In this document: positions 28,407 to 38,624 of the stretch, piece by piece
How positions within the stretch are numbered: the stretch's first letter is position 1
Layout: every line of letters starts with the position of its first letter
NCBI RefSeq assembly: GCF_010727605.1
Contig: NZ_AP022568.1
Coordinates: 434,001-498,000, forward strand
Source: Mycobacterium simiae
GTDB taxonomy: Bacteria; Actinomycetota; Actinomycetes; Mycobacteriales; Mycobacteriaceae
DNA length: 64,000 nt
Reading direction: 5' to 3'
Program-made: the position numbers and the translations under genes
Notes under the pieces: generated by a model
What the model was told of the DNA's origin: nothing
What the model saw: only the letters and a program-made list of their open reading frames with translations
The model's database searches: none

Positions 28407-29647
28407 CGCTTGTCACCGCCGACCCCGAGGCGATGGGGACGGCGGCCGGCGATTTGCGCGCGATCGGTTCGGCGCTGCACGAGACGAATGCCGCCGCGGC
28501 GGCCGCGATGTCGGGAGTGCAACCGCCAGCGACCGATTCGGTATCGGCGCGAACGGCGGCGCGACTGGTCGCACAGGCCACGCAGTATCAACGAGTTAGC
28601 GCGCAGGCCAAACTGTTTCACGACCAGTTCGTGAATACCCTCATCGTCGCGAAGAATGCCTATGCCGAAACCGAAGTCGGCAACCGCGCCGCCTTGCAGG
28701 CGGCGTCGACGCAGGACAAAGTCGCGCTGATCATGGGCGGCACCGGAAACCCGAAACCGAGCGTCGAGTACATGACCTCAGTGCAGCGGGCGTTTCTGCA
28801 GAAGTACCCGGGCTACCGACTGGTCAGCCTGCACACTCCGCAAGAGCTCTGGCCGGTGACCGGCCTGGGCAGCCGGACCTTCAGCCAATCCGTCGCCGAG
28901 GGTTTCGCAACCTTGAACAACGCGGTCCTGGAGCAAACCGCCGCCGGCAACAAGGTTGTCGTCATGGGCTATTCGCAGAGCGCAACCATCGCCAGCATGC
29001 ACATGCGCTATCTCGAGGGCCTTCCGGCCGCCCTGCGGCCCAGTACAAACCTGCTGGACTTCGTCTTGGCGGCCAATCCGAACAACCCGATGGGCGGCGT
29101 GCTGACGCACCTGATCCCGGGGTTCGGCGAGTTTCGCTTTGCCACGCCGCTAACGACCTCATATGCGACCTCGATTTTCACGCTGCAATACGACGTGATC
29201 GCTGACTTTCCGCGGCACCCGCTCTGGCTTCCGACTGGCGCGAACTCGCTGTTCAGCTTGCTCAAAGCGCACCACATGGCCGCCTATGTCGCCGCGGCAG
29301 ACGCTGCCAACGCCGTCCAAAGCCAGATCGGCAACGTGACGATGCACTTCATCCCGAACCTGCAATTGCCACTGCTGGACCCGCTCCGGATGTATGTCCC
29401 CATCCTGGGAAATCCGGCGGCCGACTTGCTCCAGCCGTTCCTCCAGCCGATCGTCGACCTGGGCCACGTCGGGTTGCTCCCCAGTCCGGTCAACGTCACC
29501 GGAGCCATCGGCCAGGGCAGCGCAGCAGGGATCACGTATCCGTTGACGGCCGGATTCCCGGCACAGGTATTCCCGGCACCGGGACCCCCTGGATTGCCGC
29601 CGCTGGTCTCGACGGGTGTGGCGAGCGGGTTCTCGCTCGCCGGCTAA
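28403..29647 (+). CDS. PE-domain serine hydrolase (PE-PPE domain), first copy
   Basis: 414 residues: an N-terminal PE-like helical domain (DPEAMGTAAGDLRAIGSALHETN, continuing to AYAETEVGN) followed by the alpha/beta-hydrolase PE-PPE domain. The nucleophile elbow is MGYSQSA (Ser within GYSQS), and the core has LIMGGTGNP and NPNNPMGGVLTHLIPGFGEF. Family knowledge: related proteins are exported esterases/lipases acting on short to medium acyl chains. ATG 28403, overlapping the PPE stop, was chosen over GTG 28394. Translational coupling with the PPE gene suggests secretion as a PE/PPE pair. Confidence 0.9.
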   Translation: MTLVTADPEAMGTAAGDLRAIGSALHETNAAAAAAMSGVQPPATDSVSARTAARLVAQATQYQRVSAQAKLFHDQFVNTLIVAKNAYAETEVGNRAALQAASTQDKVALIMGGTGNPKPSVEYMTSVQRAFLQKYPGYRLVSLHTPQELWPVTGLGSRTFSQSVAEGFATLNNAVLEQTAAGNKVVVMGYSQSATIASMHMRYLEGLPAALRPSTNLLDFVLAANPNNPMGGVLTHLIPGFGEFRFATPLTTSYATSIFTLQYDVIADFPRHPLWLPTGANSLFSLLKAHHMAAYVAAADAANAVQSQIGNVTMHFIPNLQLPLLDPLRMYVPILGNPAADLLQPFLQPIVDLGHVGLLPSPVNVTGAIGQGSAAGITYPLTAGFPAQVFPAPGPPGLPPLVSTGVASGFSLAG

Positions 29648-29831
29648 CGACCCAGGTTTCCCGCAGTTTTCGACGGATGTTCGACGTCCATCCAACAGGT
29701 GGGTGCGGCGGCGGCCACAGTGTGCTACATATTGCGACAGCTATTTGCGCAGGCCGTGGCAGCTGGTGCGAATCAATGGGTGACGCCCCTGGTCACACCG
29801 GCCGTGACGGTTGGCCGAGAAGAGGTCTCGT

Positions 29832-30902
29832 ATGTTGCCGGACTTCGCGCTACTGCCGCCGGAAATCAATTCGGCGCGCATGTATGCCGGCCCACGCTCA
29901 GCGACGATGTGGGCGGCGGCAGCGGCCTGGGACGGATTGGCCGCCCAATTGGGATCGGCGGCGAGTTCGTTTCAATCGACGGTCTCCACATTGACCGGCG
30001 GGGTCTGGCAGGGGCCGGCGTCGCTGACGATGGCCACGGCGGCGTCGCCCTACGTGCAATGGCTGACCGCGACGTCGGCAAAGGCCGAGGTGGTGGCCAA
30101 CCAGGCCCGGTTGTCAGCGGGCGCCTTCGAGGTGGCGTTCAGCGCGACGGTGCCACCGGAGGTGGTGGCGGCCAACCGTGCGCTATTGATGGCGCTGATC
30201 GCGACGAACATCCTGGGGCAGAACACCGCGGCGATCGCCGCGACCGAAGCGGACTACGCCGAGATGTGGGCCCAAGACGTGGCGGCCATGACCGGCTACG
30301 ACGGGGCGGTCACGGCGGCGCAGGCGGGATGGACACCGTTCAGCCCGCCGCCGTTGACGCTGACCAAGCTGCCCACCCCCGTCTACACCTCCTTCCTGCA
30401 GGAGCTGCTCGACGGGTTGATCAATTCACTGACCCAGCAGCTGCTGAACCCGATGTCGCAACTGCAGCTGGCCGCGACGCCGGCCCAGTTCGCCATGCAG
30501 CCCCTGACCAGCCTGACCGGCCAGCTGATGTCCGGCGCGAACCCGTTGCTCAGCGGTGCCGGCAGCATCCCCACGATCAATCCGGTCCTGGCGTCCGCGG
30601 TCGGTCCGAGCACCGGTGCCACCCCGGTCACCGCGCAGCTCGCGGCCGGCGTGACCACCGCGAGCATGGGCCGGGCCGGGTCGGTCGGCGCGCTGTCGGT
30701 GCCCGCGAGCTGGGTGTCCGACGGGGCGGCAGCGCCGGCCCCGGCGCCCGCGGTGAACGGCACCGCGGTGCGCCCCGTCGTGGCGAGCCTGCCCACCACC
30801 GGCCAGCTGCCGTCGCTGCATGTGCCCGGCCGGTTGCTGGGCGCCGCCACGCCGGGGATCGCCGCACACCGCCCGCTCGGGCCCCGCCCGGCGGCCGGCT
30901 AG
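29832..30902 (+). CDS. PPE family protein (PPE-SVP type), second copy
   Basis: 356 residues, clearly a paralogue of the gene at 27321: [55 protein letters not shown], the segment [13 protein letters not shown], and the SVP motif [10 protein letters not shown]. The frame opens at TTG 29811, but ATG 29832 has AGAAGAGG 6 bases upstream and starts [11 protein letters not shown], so it is chosen. A 16-base gap precedes the second PE-hydrolase gene. Confidence 0.92.
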   Translation: MLPDFALLPPEINSARMYAGPRSATMWAAAAAWDGLAAQLGSAASSFQSTVSTLTGGVWQGPASLTMATAASPYVQWLTATSAKAEVVANQARLSAGAFEVAFSATVPPEVVAANRALLMALIATNILGQNTAAIAATEADYAEMWAQDVAAMTGYDGAVTAAQAGWTPFSPPPLTLTKLPTPVYTSFLQELLDGLINSLTQQLLNPMSQLQLAATPAQFAMQPLTSLTGQLMSGANPLLSGAGSIPTINPVLASAVGPSTGATPVTAQLAAGVTTASMGRAGSVGALSVPASWVSDGAAAPAPAPAVNGTAVRPVVASLPTTGQLPSLHVPGRLLGAATPGIAAHRPLGPRPAAG

Positions 30903-30918
30903 CGAGGCGGTAGGCCGA

Positions 30919-32121
30919 ATGACCTTCGTGATCACCGATCCCGACGCGATGGCGACAGCGGCCGAGGAGTTGCAGGGAATCGGTGCGAGCCTGCAGGCGA
31001 CGAACGCGGCCGCGGCTGGGCCGACGACTTCAGTGCTGCCGCCGGCCACGGATTCGGTGTCGGCGCGTGCCGCGGCCCTGCTCGGCGCGCAGGCCCAGCA
31101 GTATCAGACGCTCAGCGCGCAGGCCGAGCTGTTCCACAACCAGTTCGTGCAAACCCTGATCACCGCGAAGAACGCCTACGCCGAAACCGAGGCATCCAAC
31201 GCCGCTGCCATGCAGTCGTCCACGGCGTCCAACAAGATCGCATTGATCATGGGCGGCACCGGGAATCCGTCGCCGAATCTGCACTACATGACGTCGATCG
31301 AACAGGCGTATCTGGCCCAGAACTATCCCGGCTACACGCTGGTGAGTTTGCATACGCCGGAAGAGTTCTGGCCGGTCACCGGCCTGGGCAGCCAAACCTT
31401 CGGCAGGTCGGTGTACACGGGGTTCGCAACGCTGAACAACGCGATCATGACGGAGACCGCCGCTGGGAATCGCGTTGTGGTGGTGGGCTATTCGCAGAGT
31501 GCGACGATCGCCAGCCTGGAGATGCGCTATCTGCAGGCCCTGCCGGTGGCGCTGCGGCCGGATCCGGACCTGTTGAACTTCGTGCTGCTGGCGAACCCGA
31601 ACAATCCGATGGGCGGCATTCTGACGCATTTCATTCCGGGGTTCGGCAGCTTCCGGTTCCCGACGCCACTCACGACGTCCTATTTGACGTCGATCTTCAC
31701 GTTGCAGTACGACGCCATCGCCGACTTCCCGCTGCATCCGCTGTGGCTGCCGTCGAGCATCAACGCACTGTTCGGCTACCTGAATCTGCACTCGACGATG
31801 CCCTACCTGTCCGCCGCGCAAGTCGCCACCGCCATTGAGCACCAGATCGGCAACCTGACGTTTTATTTCATGCCCACCGCCCAACTGCCACTGCTGGATC
31901 CGTTGCGGATGCTGCCGATCCTCGGCAACCCCTTGGCGGACCTGTTCCAACCGTTCCTCAAGCCGATCGTGGATCTGGGCTATGCGCCGGGGTTGCTGCC
32001 CGGACTCAACCCGCTCGGTGTTGCCGGTTACGCCGGGCAAGGCGCGACGGCCGGCATTGCGACTCCGCTGGTCGCGGGATTGCCACCGCTGGTCGTCCAC
32101 GGGGCGGCGAGCGGGTTCTAG
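30919..32121 (+). CDS. PE-domain serine hydrolase (PE-PPE domain), second copy
   Basis: 400 residues, paralogous over its whole length to the gene at 28403: PE-like start MTFVITDPDAMATAAEEL, shared LIMGGTGNPSPNLHYMTSIEQAY, VVGYSQSATIASLEMRYLQALP with the nucleophile Ser, and NPNNPMGGILTHFIPGFGSFRFPTPLTTSY. The tails diverge most. ATG 30919 follows gcgaggcggtag. It converges on the Nudix gene with one base between the stops. Exported lipase/esterase activity is inferred from the family. Confidence 0.9.
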   Translation: MTFVITDPDAMATAAEELQGIGASLQATNAAAAGPTTSVLPPATDSVSARAAALLGAQAQQYQTLSAQAELFHNQFVQTLITAKNAYAETEASNAAAMQSSTASNKIALIMGGTGNPSPNLHYMTSIEQAYLAQNYPGYTLVSLHTPEEFWPVTGLGSQTFGRSVYTGFATLNNAIMTETAAGNRVVVVGYSQSATIASLEMRYLQALPVALRPDPDLLNFVLLANPNNPMGGILTHFIPGFGSFRFPTPLTTSYLTSIFTLQYDAIADFPLHPLWLPSSINALFGYLNLHSTMPYLSAAQVATAIEHQIGNLTFYFMPTAQLPLLDPLRMLPILGNPLADLFQPFLKPIVDLGYAPGLLPGLNPLGVAGYAGQGATAGIATPLVAGLPPLVVHGAASGF

Positions 32122-32122
32122 C

Positions 32123-33151
32123 TCAGCGGATGGACTGCAGCTGCGGTTGCCGCCCTGTCGCGGCGTTGTCGGCCAATCCGATTGCGGCAGAGAGCAACTC
32201 GGCCAGCTGGCGCGGGTACACGGGTTGGCCGGCGGCCTCCAGTTCGGCGATGTCGTTCGCATCGCACCAGCGGTGGCCGTGAAGGTAGCGGCGTTCCAGA
32301 TCGCTGCGGCCGGCAACGGAGGGCTCGAACCGTCGAGTGCGGCACACGAAAAAGAACTCCTCGCTGTCGATCAGCGCGCCGTTGAACTCGAAGACCTCGT
32401 CGCGACGCCAGATCGGTCCCACCATGTCGGCCGGCGCGACCTGCAACCCGGTCTCCTCGGTCAGCTCTCGCACCGCGGCCTCGACCAGCCGTTCACCCGG
32501 CGCCACCTCACCGCCGATCGTGATCCACCACCGGGGCCCGTCCTCGATCGCCGGATCCGAGCCGCACAGCAGCAGCACGGCACCGCTGTGGTCGAGCAAC
32601 ACGATCCGTGCCGAGGTGCGGTGTTTGGGCATGCCGTGGCTCGAGTCGGCGAGCGCGTGTGGTCGTTCGACGATCTCGAAATAGCTTGGTAGCTTTGCTG
32701 TTCCACCGAGACGCAGGGCGCGCACCGGGCGCCGCTCGGCCAGCGCCAGGGTGTCTCGGACGGCGTCGTTGTGGAAGCGGCGGGCCAGCAGCAGCCGGGC
32801 CTCCGCGTCGGCCAGCTCGGCGATCAGCCCGGCCGGCACCGACGCCGGGTCCACCATCGCCAGCGCCGCCGACAATTCGTTCTCGGCATTCTCCCGTGCC
32901 TGCCGGGGCGCCCGCTCGGCGGCGTCGGCCAACGCCGACAGCCGGTTACCCGCCGCGGACCCGTGGTAGGCGTCGATCGCGACTGCGCGCGCCACCACCG
33001 CGCGGCGTGCCAGCGCGCCGTCGAGGGCCTGCCAGGACAGGTCGTAGCGGATGTTGAGCCGATTCAACCGGTTAGCCGTCCGGACGGCCCAGACGCCAAT
33101 CAGCGCCAGCACCGTGACCAGCACGACAAGGAGCGCGACCAGCCAGACCAT
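32123..33151 (-). CDS. Membrane-anchored Nudix hydrolase (Rv2609c-like)
   Basis: 342 residues: N-terminal membrane helix (VWLVALLVVLVTVLALIGVWAV), a helical middle region rich in Ala/Arg/Glu, then a Nudix domain with the box G-GEVAPGERLVEAAVRELTEETG in consensus form. Nudix enzymes cleave nucleoside diphosphate-linked compounds; the substrate here is unknown. ATG 33151 overlaps the pimA stop (ATGA), so it is the last gene of the phosphatidylinositol mannoside operon. A role in turnover of a nucleotide-linked lipid precursor is possible but not shown. Confidence 0.92.
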   Translation of the reverse strand: MVWLVALLVVLVTVLALIGVWAVRTANRLNRLNIRYDLSWQALDGALARRAVVARAVAIDAYHGSAAGNRLSALADAAERAPRQARENAENELSAALAMVDPASVPAGLIAELADAEARLLLARRFHNDAVRDTLALAERRPVRALRLGGTAKLPSYFEIVERPHALADSSHGMPKHRTSARIVLLDHSGAVLLLCGSDPAIEDGPRWWITIGGEVAPGERLVEAAVRELTEETGLQVAPADMVGPIWRRDEVFEFNGALIDSEEFFFVCRTRRFEPSVAGRSDLERRYLHGHRWCDANDIAELEAAGQPVYPRQLAELLSAAIGLADNAATGRQPQLQSIR

Positions 33152-34275
33152 CAGCTGGCCACCTTGACCTTGGCACCGGACCCGGCGACGGTTTCGTAGA
33201 CCCGCATGATCTGGCTGGCCACCACCGACCAGTCGTAGCGCGCGACCGCCGCGGAGCCGGCCGCCACGTAACGTTCGCGCAGCCCGTCGTCTTTCAGCAT
33301 TTCGATCAGCCCGGCGGCCAGCTCGGCGGCGTCGCCGACCGGCACCAACCGGCCGGCCTCGCCGTCGCACAGCACGCGGCGAAACGCATCCAGGTCGCTG
33401 GCGACCACGGGTGTGCCAGCGGCCATCGCCTCCACCAGCACGATCCCGAAGCTCTCGCCACCGAGGTTAGGTGCGCAGTAGACGTCGGCGCTGCGCATTG
33501 CCGACGCCTTACCGGCATCATCGACCAGCCCGAGGAACCGCATGTGCCGCGCCAATTCGCCTGCCTGGGCCCGTAATTCGTCTTCGTCGCCGTGACCGAC
33601 GATCAGCACCTGCAGGTCGGGAAAGTGTTCCACCACCCGCGGCAGCGCCGCGAGCAGGACCGCCATCCCCTTGCGCGGTTCGTCATAGCGACCTAAGAAC
33701 AGCACCGACTTACCGGGCCGCGGATAGCCGTCCAGCCGCGGCGCGGCGGCCAACGCCGGGACGTCGACGCCGTTGGGGATCTCCACCGCGTCGGAACCGA
33801 GCGCTTCCATCTGCCAGCGCCGGGCCAGATCGGAGACCGCGATGCGGCCGATGATCTTCTCGTGCCAGGGCCGCAACACGCCCTGGAACACCGACAACGT
33901 CAGCGATTTGGTGGTCGAGGTGTGAAACGTCGCCACGATCGGACCTTCGGCGACCCGCAGCGCCCACATGGACAGGCTGGGGGCGTTGGGCTCGTGCAGG
34001 TGCAGAACATCGAAATCGCCTTGCATCAGCCATTTTCGGACCCGACCGTGCACGGCGGGACTGAATTGCAGCCGCGCCACCGAGCCGTTGTAGGGAATCG
34101 GGATGGCCTTGCCCGCCGAGACGACGTAGTCGGGCAGGCTGACGTGCGGTGAGGCCGGCGCCAGCACGCTGACCTCGTGGCCCCGGGCGCGCATCACCTC
34201 CGCCAGTTGCAGGACATGCGATTGCACCCCGCCCGGCACGTCGAACGAGTACGGACAGACCATCCCGATCCGCAT
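33151..34275 (-). CDS. pimA: Phosphatidylinositol alpha-mannosyltransferase PimA
   Basis: GT4 glycosyltransferase that transfers the first mannose from GDP-mannose to phosphatidylinositol at the inner face of the membrane, starting PIM, lipomannan and lipoarabinomannan synthesis. The 374 residues match M. tuberculosis PimA: MRIGMVCPYSFDVPGGVQSH, LHLHEPNAPSLS, VEIPNGVD, FLGRYDEPRKGM, and the EX7E-type region ESFGIVLVEAMAAG. ATG 34275 is chosen because it starts like PimA and overlaps the upstream stop (TGATG). Confidence 0.97.
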   Translation of the reverse strand: MRIGMVCPYSFDVPGGVQSHVLQLAEVMRARGHEVSVLAPASPHVSLPDYVVSAGKAIPIPYNGSVARLQFSPAVHGRVRKWLMQGDFDVLHLHEPNAPSLSMWALRVAEGPIVATFHTSTTKSLTLSVFQGVLRPWHEKIIGRIAVSDLARRWQMEALGSDAVEIPNGVDVPALAAAPRLDGYPRPGKSVLFLGRYDEPRKGMAVLLAALPRVVEHFPDLQVLIVGHGDEDELRAQAGELARHMRFLGLVDDAGKASAMRSADVYCAPNLGGESFGIVLVEAMAAGTPVVASDLDAFRRVLCDGEAGRLVPVGDAAELAAGLIEMLKDDGLRERYVAAGSAAVARYDWSVVASQIMRVYETVAGSGAKVKVAS

Positions 34276-35237
34276 CAGGAGTTCTCCAGCCGGGCACGTC
34301 GATCGTCGGACAGGTCGGCCAGCCATTGCGGCTGCAGCATGTGCCAGTCTTCGGGGTGGGCGGCGATGTTGACCGCGAACCGGTCGGCCAGTGCCTGGGT
34401 GATGGCCGCGACGTCGCCGCTGGAGCAGTCCAGCGGCGACTGGATCCAGACCCGCCAGCCGTGGGGCTCGTTCCAGCAGTGCGCTGGCAGCAGCGCGGCC
34501 CCGGTCTCGATCGCGAGCTTGGCCGGCCCGGCCGGCATCCGGGTGGGCTCGCCGAAGAAGTCGACTTGCACACCGGTGCGGGTGAGATCGCGCTCGGCCA
34601 TCAGGCAGACCGCCCGGTTGGCGCGCAGCCGCTCACACAACACCTCAAAGGGCGGCCGCTCGCCGCCGGACAACGGCAGCACTTCGAAGCCGAGGCTTTC
34701 CCGGTAGGCGATGAAACGCCGGTACAGCGACTCGGGTTTGAGCCGCTCGGCGACGGTGGTGAAGGTGCCGCGGGTCTGGGCCAGCCACACCCCGGCCATG
34801 TCCCAGTTGCCGCTGTGCGGCAATGCCAGCACGGCACCACGCCCCTCGGCCAGGGCCGCGTCGAGCACGTCGGCGCCCTGGAAGGTCTCGTCGACCCGGC
34901 GGGCCAGGACTCGGTGGTCCATCGACGGCAACCGGAACGCCTCCCGCCAGTAGCGGGCGTAGGACGCCAGCGCCTCGCGCATCAGGGTGTCCGGCACCTG
35001 TGCCGGCGGCACACCGAGCACCCGGGCCAGGTTCTTGCGCAGTTGAACGGGCCCGCCACCGCGCGCCGCGTACCGCGCCCCGGCGTCGAACACGTTGCGC
35101 GCGGCGGACTCCGGTACCGTGCGTACCGCCATCCAGCCGGCGGCGTAGGCCCAGTCGGTCGCGGTGGTGGTCAGCACGCGGCCGGCCATACGGCCCGGCG
35201 CCGCAAGCGCTTTCAGTCCGGACGGGGTAGCGATCAC
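34275..35237 (-). CDS. patA: Phosphatidylinositol mannoside acyltransferase (Rv2611c, PatA-like)
   Basis: Acylates the mannose of PIM using acyl-CoA at the membrane. 320 residues of the LpxL/HtrB-like family: TDWAYAAGWMAVRTVPE amphipathic N-terminus, catalytic HX4D motif in PHSGNWDMAG, ERLKPESLYRRFIAYRESLG, and LMAERDLTRTG. The GTG at 35237 overlaps the pgsA1 stop (GTGA) and gives the family length of about 316 residues; the longer frame is a shadow in pgsA1. Lies between pgsA1 and pimA, matching the order of the pathway steps. Confidence 0.94.
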   Translation of the reverse strand: MIATPSGLKALAAPGRMAGRVLTTTATDWAYAAGWMAVRTVPESAARNVFDAGARYAARGGGPVQLRKNLARVLGVPPAQVPDTLMREALASYARYWREAFRLPSMDHRVLARRVDETFQGADVLDAALAEGRGAVLALPHSGNWDMAGVWLAQTRGTFTTVAERLKPESLYRRFIAYRESLGFEVLPLSGGERPPFEVLCERLRANRAVCLMAERDLTRTGVQVDFFGEPTRMPAGPAKLAIETGAALLPAHCWNEPHGWRVWIQSPLDCSSGDVAAITQALADRFAVNIAAHPEDWHMLQPQWLADLSDDRRARLENS

Positions 35238-35899
35238 GGTCGTTCCGTCCCGTCGCCGCCCGGCTGGGGTGGCAGGGTTTCCCGCGCCCCGGCCGAGGTG
35301 CGCACCGTGTGCAGCCGTTGGATGCAGGTGACCACGCTGGCGGCCGCCAGCACCCACATCGCGATGGGCAGCGCGGGCGGCCAGGCGATGCCCGGCAGGT
35401 CACAGATGCCGGCGCCGACCAGCACGATGATCAGCCGCTCGGGCCGTTCGATCAGCCCGCCGTCGCCGCGCAGTCCGCTGGCTTCGGCCCGGGCCTTGAG
35501 GTAGGAGATCACCTGGGAGGTCACCAGGCAGATCAGCGTCGCGATGGCCAGCGGTTTGTCATGCAGACCGAAGACGATCCACCACAACAGCCCGCCGAAC
35601 ACCGCGCCGTCGCTGATGCGGTCGCAGGTTGCGTCGAGGACCGCGCCGAATCGGGTGCCGCCGCCACGTTCCCGTGCCATCGCCCCGTCGGCCATGTCGA
35701 ACAGCACGAAGAACCACACCACGCACGCGCCGGCGAACAGCTTGCCGATCGGGAACAGGGTCACCGCTGCGGCCACCGACGCGATGGTGCCCAGGATGGT
35801 GACCGCGTCGGGCGTCAGGCCCACCCGCAGCAGCGCCCTGGCCGTCGGGGTGGTCAACCGGGCGAACGCGGCCCGGGACAAAAACGGCGCCTTACTCAT
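35234..35899 (-). CDS. pgsA1: Phosphatidylinositol phosphate synthase PgsA1
   Basis: CDP-alcohol phosphotransferase that joins CDP-diacylglycerol with inositol phosphate, the first step of phosphatidylinositol synthesis. 221 residues, six helices. The signature D-x2-DG-x2-AR-x8-G-x3-D-x3-D is complete in DMADGAMARERGGGTRFG with AVLDATCD after it. Nearly identical in length to Rv2612c, whose protein starts MSK, as does the ATG at 35899; a GTG two codons upstream (35905) is the alternative. Gap of 25 bases after the HIT gene. Confidence 0.96.
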   Translation of the reverse strand: MSKAPFLSRAAFARLTTPTARALLRVGLTPDAVTILGTIASVAAAVTLFPIGKLFAGACVVWFFVLFDMADGAMARERGGGTRFGAVLDATCDRISDGAVFGGLLWWIVFGLHDKPLAIATLICLVTSQVISYLKARAEASGLRGDGGLIERPERLIIVLVGAGICDLPGIAWPPALPIAMWVLAAASVVTCIQRLHTVRTSAGARETLPPQPGGDGTERP

Positions 35900-35924
35900 C
35901 GTCACTCATCGTCGGTGCCGCGAC

Positions 35925-36506
35925 TCACGGATGTTTTGCCCACTCGGTGGCCAGCAGCTCGCGGGTGTCGCGCAGCAATTGCGGGATCACCTTCGAACCG
36001 CCGACGATGGTGATGAAGTTCGCGTCACCACCCCAGCGCGGCACCACGTGCACGTGCAGATGTTCGGCCAGCGATCCGCCCGCCGATGCCCCCAGATTGA
36101 GGCCGACGTTGAAGCCGTGCGGCCGCGACACGTTCTTGATGACGCGAATCGCTTTCTGGATGAAGGCCATCAGCTCCGCGCTTTCCGCGTCGGTCAAGTC
36201 CTCGAGTTCCGACACCCGCCGATACGGCACCACCATCAGGTGCCCGGGGTTGTACGGGTAGAGGTTGAGCACGGCGTAGACCAGCTCGCCGCGCGCGACC
36301 ACCAGGCCGTCTTCGTCGGGCAGCTGCGGGATGTCGGTGAACGGCTGCTCGGTCTTGCCCGACGAATTGGGGTCGCGCTTCATCGGCGCTTCGGCCAGAT
36401 ACGTCATCCGGTACGGCGTCCACAGCCGCTGCAGGTGGTCGCGTTCGCCGACACCCCTGTCGAGGATGGTGTCCTCGCCGCGCTCGCCGCTTTCCTGCTC
36501 ACTCAC
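35925..36506 (-). CDS. HIT-domain nucleotide phosphorylase/hydrolase (Rv2613c-like)
   Basis: 193 residues. The histidine triad HLHVHVVPR is intact and the domain core has [16 protein letters not shown] and [18 protein letters not shown]. Rv2613c has been described as an AP4A phosphorylase, so removal of diadenosine tetraphosphate is the likely role. That fits next to thrS, because aminoacyl-tRNA synthetases make AP4A as a by-product. GTG start overlaps the thrS stop by 8 bases. Confidence 0.92.
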   Translation of the reverse strand: MSEQESGERGEDTILDRGVGERDHLQRLWTPYRMTYLAEAPMKRDPNSSGKTEQPFTDIPQLPDEDGLVVARGELVYAVLNLYPYNPGHLMVVPYRRVSELEDLTDAESAELMAFIQKAIRVIKNVSRPHGFNVGLNLGASAGGSLAEHLHVHVVPRWGGDANFITIVGGSKVIPQLLRDTRELLATEWAKHP

Positions 36507-38553
36507 CGCCGGTCACCTTCACCAGTTCTGCACTCGGAGCGACGTTTTCGCGATCGGCGATCCAACCCACGATGGCATCGACGGCCGCGTCGACGGGCAC
36601 CCCGTTGATCTGGGTGCGGTCGCCGAACCGGAAGCTGATCGCCCCGGCCTCCACGTCGCGGTCACCGGCCAGCAGCATGAACGGCACGCGCAGGTTGGTG
36701 TGGTTGACGATCTTCTTCGCCATCCGGTCGTCGCTGGTGTCGACCTCCACCCGAACGCCGCGCGATTTCAGTTGTGCCGCAACCCTTTCCAGGTAGGGGA
36801 CGTGGTCATCGGCAACCGGGATGCCGACCACCTGAACCGGTGCCAGCCACGCGGGGAAGGCACCCGCGTAGTGCTCGGTCAGGATGCCGAAGAATCGCTC
36901 GATCGAGCCGAACAGCGCGCGGTGGATGAGCACCGGGCGCTGCCGCGACCCATCGGAGGCGGTGTATTCCAGCTCGAACCGATCGGGCATGTTGAAGTCG
37001 AGCTGGATCGTCGACATCTGCCAGCTCCGCCCCAGCGCGTCCTTAACCTGGACCGAGATTTTCGGGCCGTAGAACGCCGCGCCACCGGGATCGGGAACAA
37101 AGTGCAACCCGGAATCCTCGGCCACCTCCCGCAGCACTTCGGTTGCCTCGTCCCACATCTCATCGGAGCCGGAGTACTTTTCCGGATCCTTGGTGGACAG
37201 CTCGAGGTAGAAGTCGTCCAGGCCGTAGTCGGCGAGCAGGTCGAGCACGAACCGCAGCAGCGAGGCCAGCTCGTCACGCATCTGCTCGCGCGTGCAGTAG
37301 ATGTGGGCGTCATCCTGCGTCATGCCCCGGACCCGGGTGAGTCCGTGCACGACGCCCGACTTCTCGTAGCGGTACACGCTGCCGAACTCGAAGAGCCGCA
37401 ACGGAAGCTCGCGATAGGACCGGCCGCGGGACCGGTAGATCAGGTGATGCATCGGGCAGTTCATCGGCTTGAGGTAGTAGTCCTGCCCGGGTTTGCGCAC
37501 CGTCCCGTCGGCGTTGAACTCCGCGTCGAGATGCATGGGTGGGTACATGCCGTCGGCGTACCACTCGAGGTGACCCGACGTGATGTACAGCTGCTCCTTG
37601 GTGATGTGCGGGGTGTTGACGAACTCGTATCCGGCCTCGATGTGCTTGCGGCGGGAGTACTCCTCCAGCTCGCGGCGGATGATGCCGCCCTTGGGGTGGA
37701 AAACCGCGAGGCCGGAACCGATTTCGTCGGGAAAGCTGAACAGGTCCAGCTCCACACCCAGCTTGCGGTGATCGCGGCGCTGGGCCTCCTCGATGAGCTC
37801 GAGATGTTTGTCGAGCGCCTCCTGCGACTCCCAGGCGGTACCGTAGATGCGTTGCAGACTGGCGTTGTTCTGGTCGCCGCGCCAGTAGGCGGCCGAGCTC
37901 CGGGTCAGCGTGAACGCCGGGATGTGCTTGGTGGTGGGGATGTGTGGACCGCGGCACAAGTCACCCCAAACCCGTTCCCGGGTACGGGGATTGAGGTTGT
38001 CGTAGGCGGTGAGCTCGTCGCCACCGACCTCCATCACGTCAGGGTCACCGGACTTGTCATCGACGAGTTCGAGCTTGTAGGGCTCGTCGGCCAGTTCGGC
38101 GCGCGCGGCGTCCTTGGACGCATAGACCCGCCGGTCGAACAGCTGCCCGTCCTTGACGATCTGGCGCATCCGCTTTTCCAGCTTGGTCAGGTCCTCCGGG
38201 GTGAACGGCTCGGCCACGTCGAAGTCGTAGTAGAACCCGTCGGCGATCGGCGGCCCGATACCCAATTTGGCGTGCGGGAAAAGATCCTGGACGGCCTGGG
38301 CCAGCACGTGCGCGGTGGAATGCCGAATGACGCTGCGGCCCGCGTCGGTGTTGGCGGCGATCGGCACGACCTCGGTGTCGACGTCGGGCGTCCAGCTCAG
38401 ATCGCGCAGCTGGCCGGCGGCGTCGCGGACCACCACGATCGCGTCCGGCGTTCCCCGCCGCGGCAGACCCGCCTCTGCGACCGCGGCGGCCGCCGTAGTC
38501 CCGGCAGGAACCCGGATCGGGGCTGCTGGTGCGGGTTGGGCGGCGGCGCTCAT
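36499..38553 (-). CDS. thrS: Threonyl-tRNA synthetase
   Basis: Class II synthetase charging tRNA-Thr in the cytoplasm. 684 residues: N-terminal TGS-like domain, editing domain with [12 protein letters not shown] and CRGPHIPTT, catalytic core with [12 protein letters not shown] (zinc Cys), [21 protein letters not shown] and the motif 3 region [12 protein letters not shown], then the anticodon domain. A TTG 15 bases upstream (38568) is possible, but ATG 38553 has GGAG about 9 bases before it and gives MSAAAQP, as in M. tuberculosis. First gene of a six-gene overlapping operon. Confidence 0.97.
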   Translation of the reverse strand: MSAAAQPAPAAPIRVPAGTTAAAAVAEAGLPRRGTPDAIVVVRDAAGQLRDLSWTPDVDTEVVPIAANTDAGRSVIRHSTAHVLAQAVQDLFPHAKLGIGPPIADGFYYDFDVAEPFTPEDLTKLEKRMRQIVKDGQLFDRRVYASKDAARAELADEPYKLELVDDKSGDPDVMEVGGDELTAYDNLNPRTRERVWGDLCRGPHIPTTKHIPAFTLTRSSAAYWRGDQNNASLQRIYGTAWESQEALDKHLELIEEAQRRDHRKLGVELDLFSFPDEIGSGLAVFHPKGGIIRRELEEYSRRKHIEAGYEFVNTPHITKEQLYITSGHLEWYADGMYPPMHLDAEFNADGTVRKPGQDYYLKPMNCPMHHLIYRSRGRSYRELPLRLFEFGSVYRYEKSGVVHGLTRVRGMTQDDAHIYCTREQMRDELASLLRFVLDLLADYGLDDFYLELSTKDPEKYSGSDEMWDEATEVLREVAEDSGLHFVPDPGGAAFYGPKISVQVKDALGRSWQMSTIQLDFNMPDRFELEYTASDGSRQRPVLIHRALFGSIERFFGILTEHYAGAFPAWLAPVQVVGIPVADDHVPYLERVAAQLKSRGVRVEVDTSDDRMAKKIVNHTNLRVPFMLLAGDRDVEAGAISFRFGDRTQINGVPVDAAVDAIVGWIADRENVAPSAELVKVTGGE

Positions 38554-38624
38554 CGGGCTGGTCTCCAAAGGTAGAGGTGAGGGGCGGTCGGCGAGTAGAT
38601 CCGGATCGATGCTGGCGTGACCCG

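Noticed and set aside
29699..30913. 404-codon plus-strand frame across the second PPE gene
   Set aside because: Another frame of the PPE gene, full of Gly/Arg repeats, without PPE motifs.
36331..38574. 747-codon open frame antisense to thrS
   Set aside because: Covers thrS in reverse; residue make-up (His, Asp, Val, Arg) is typical of shadows.
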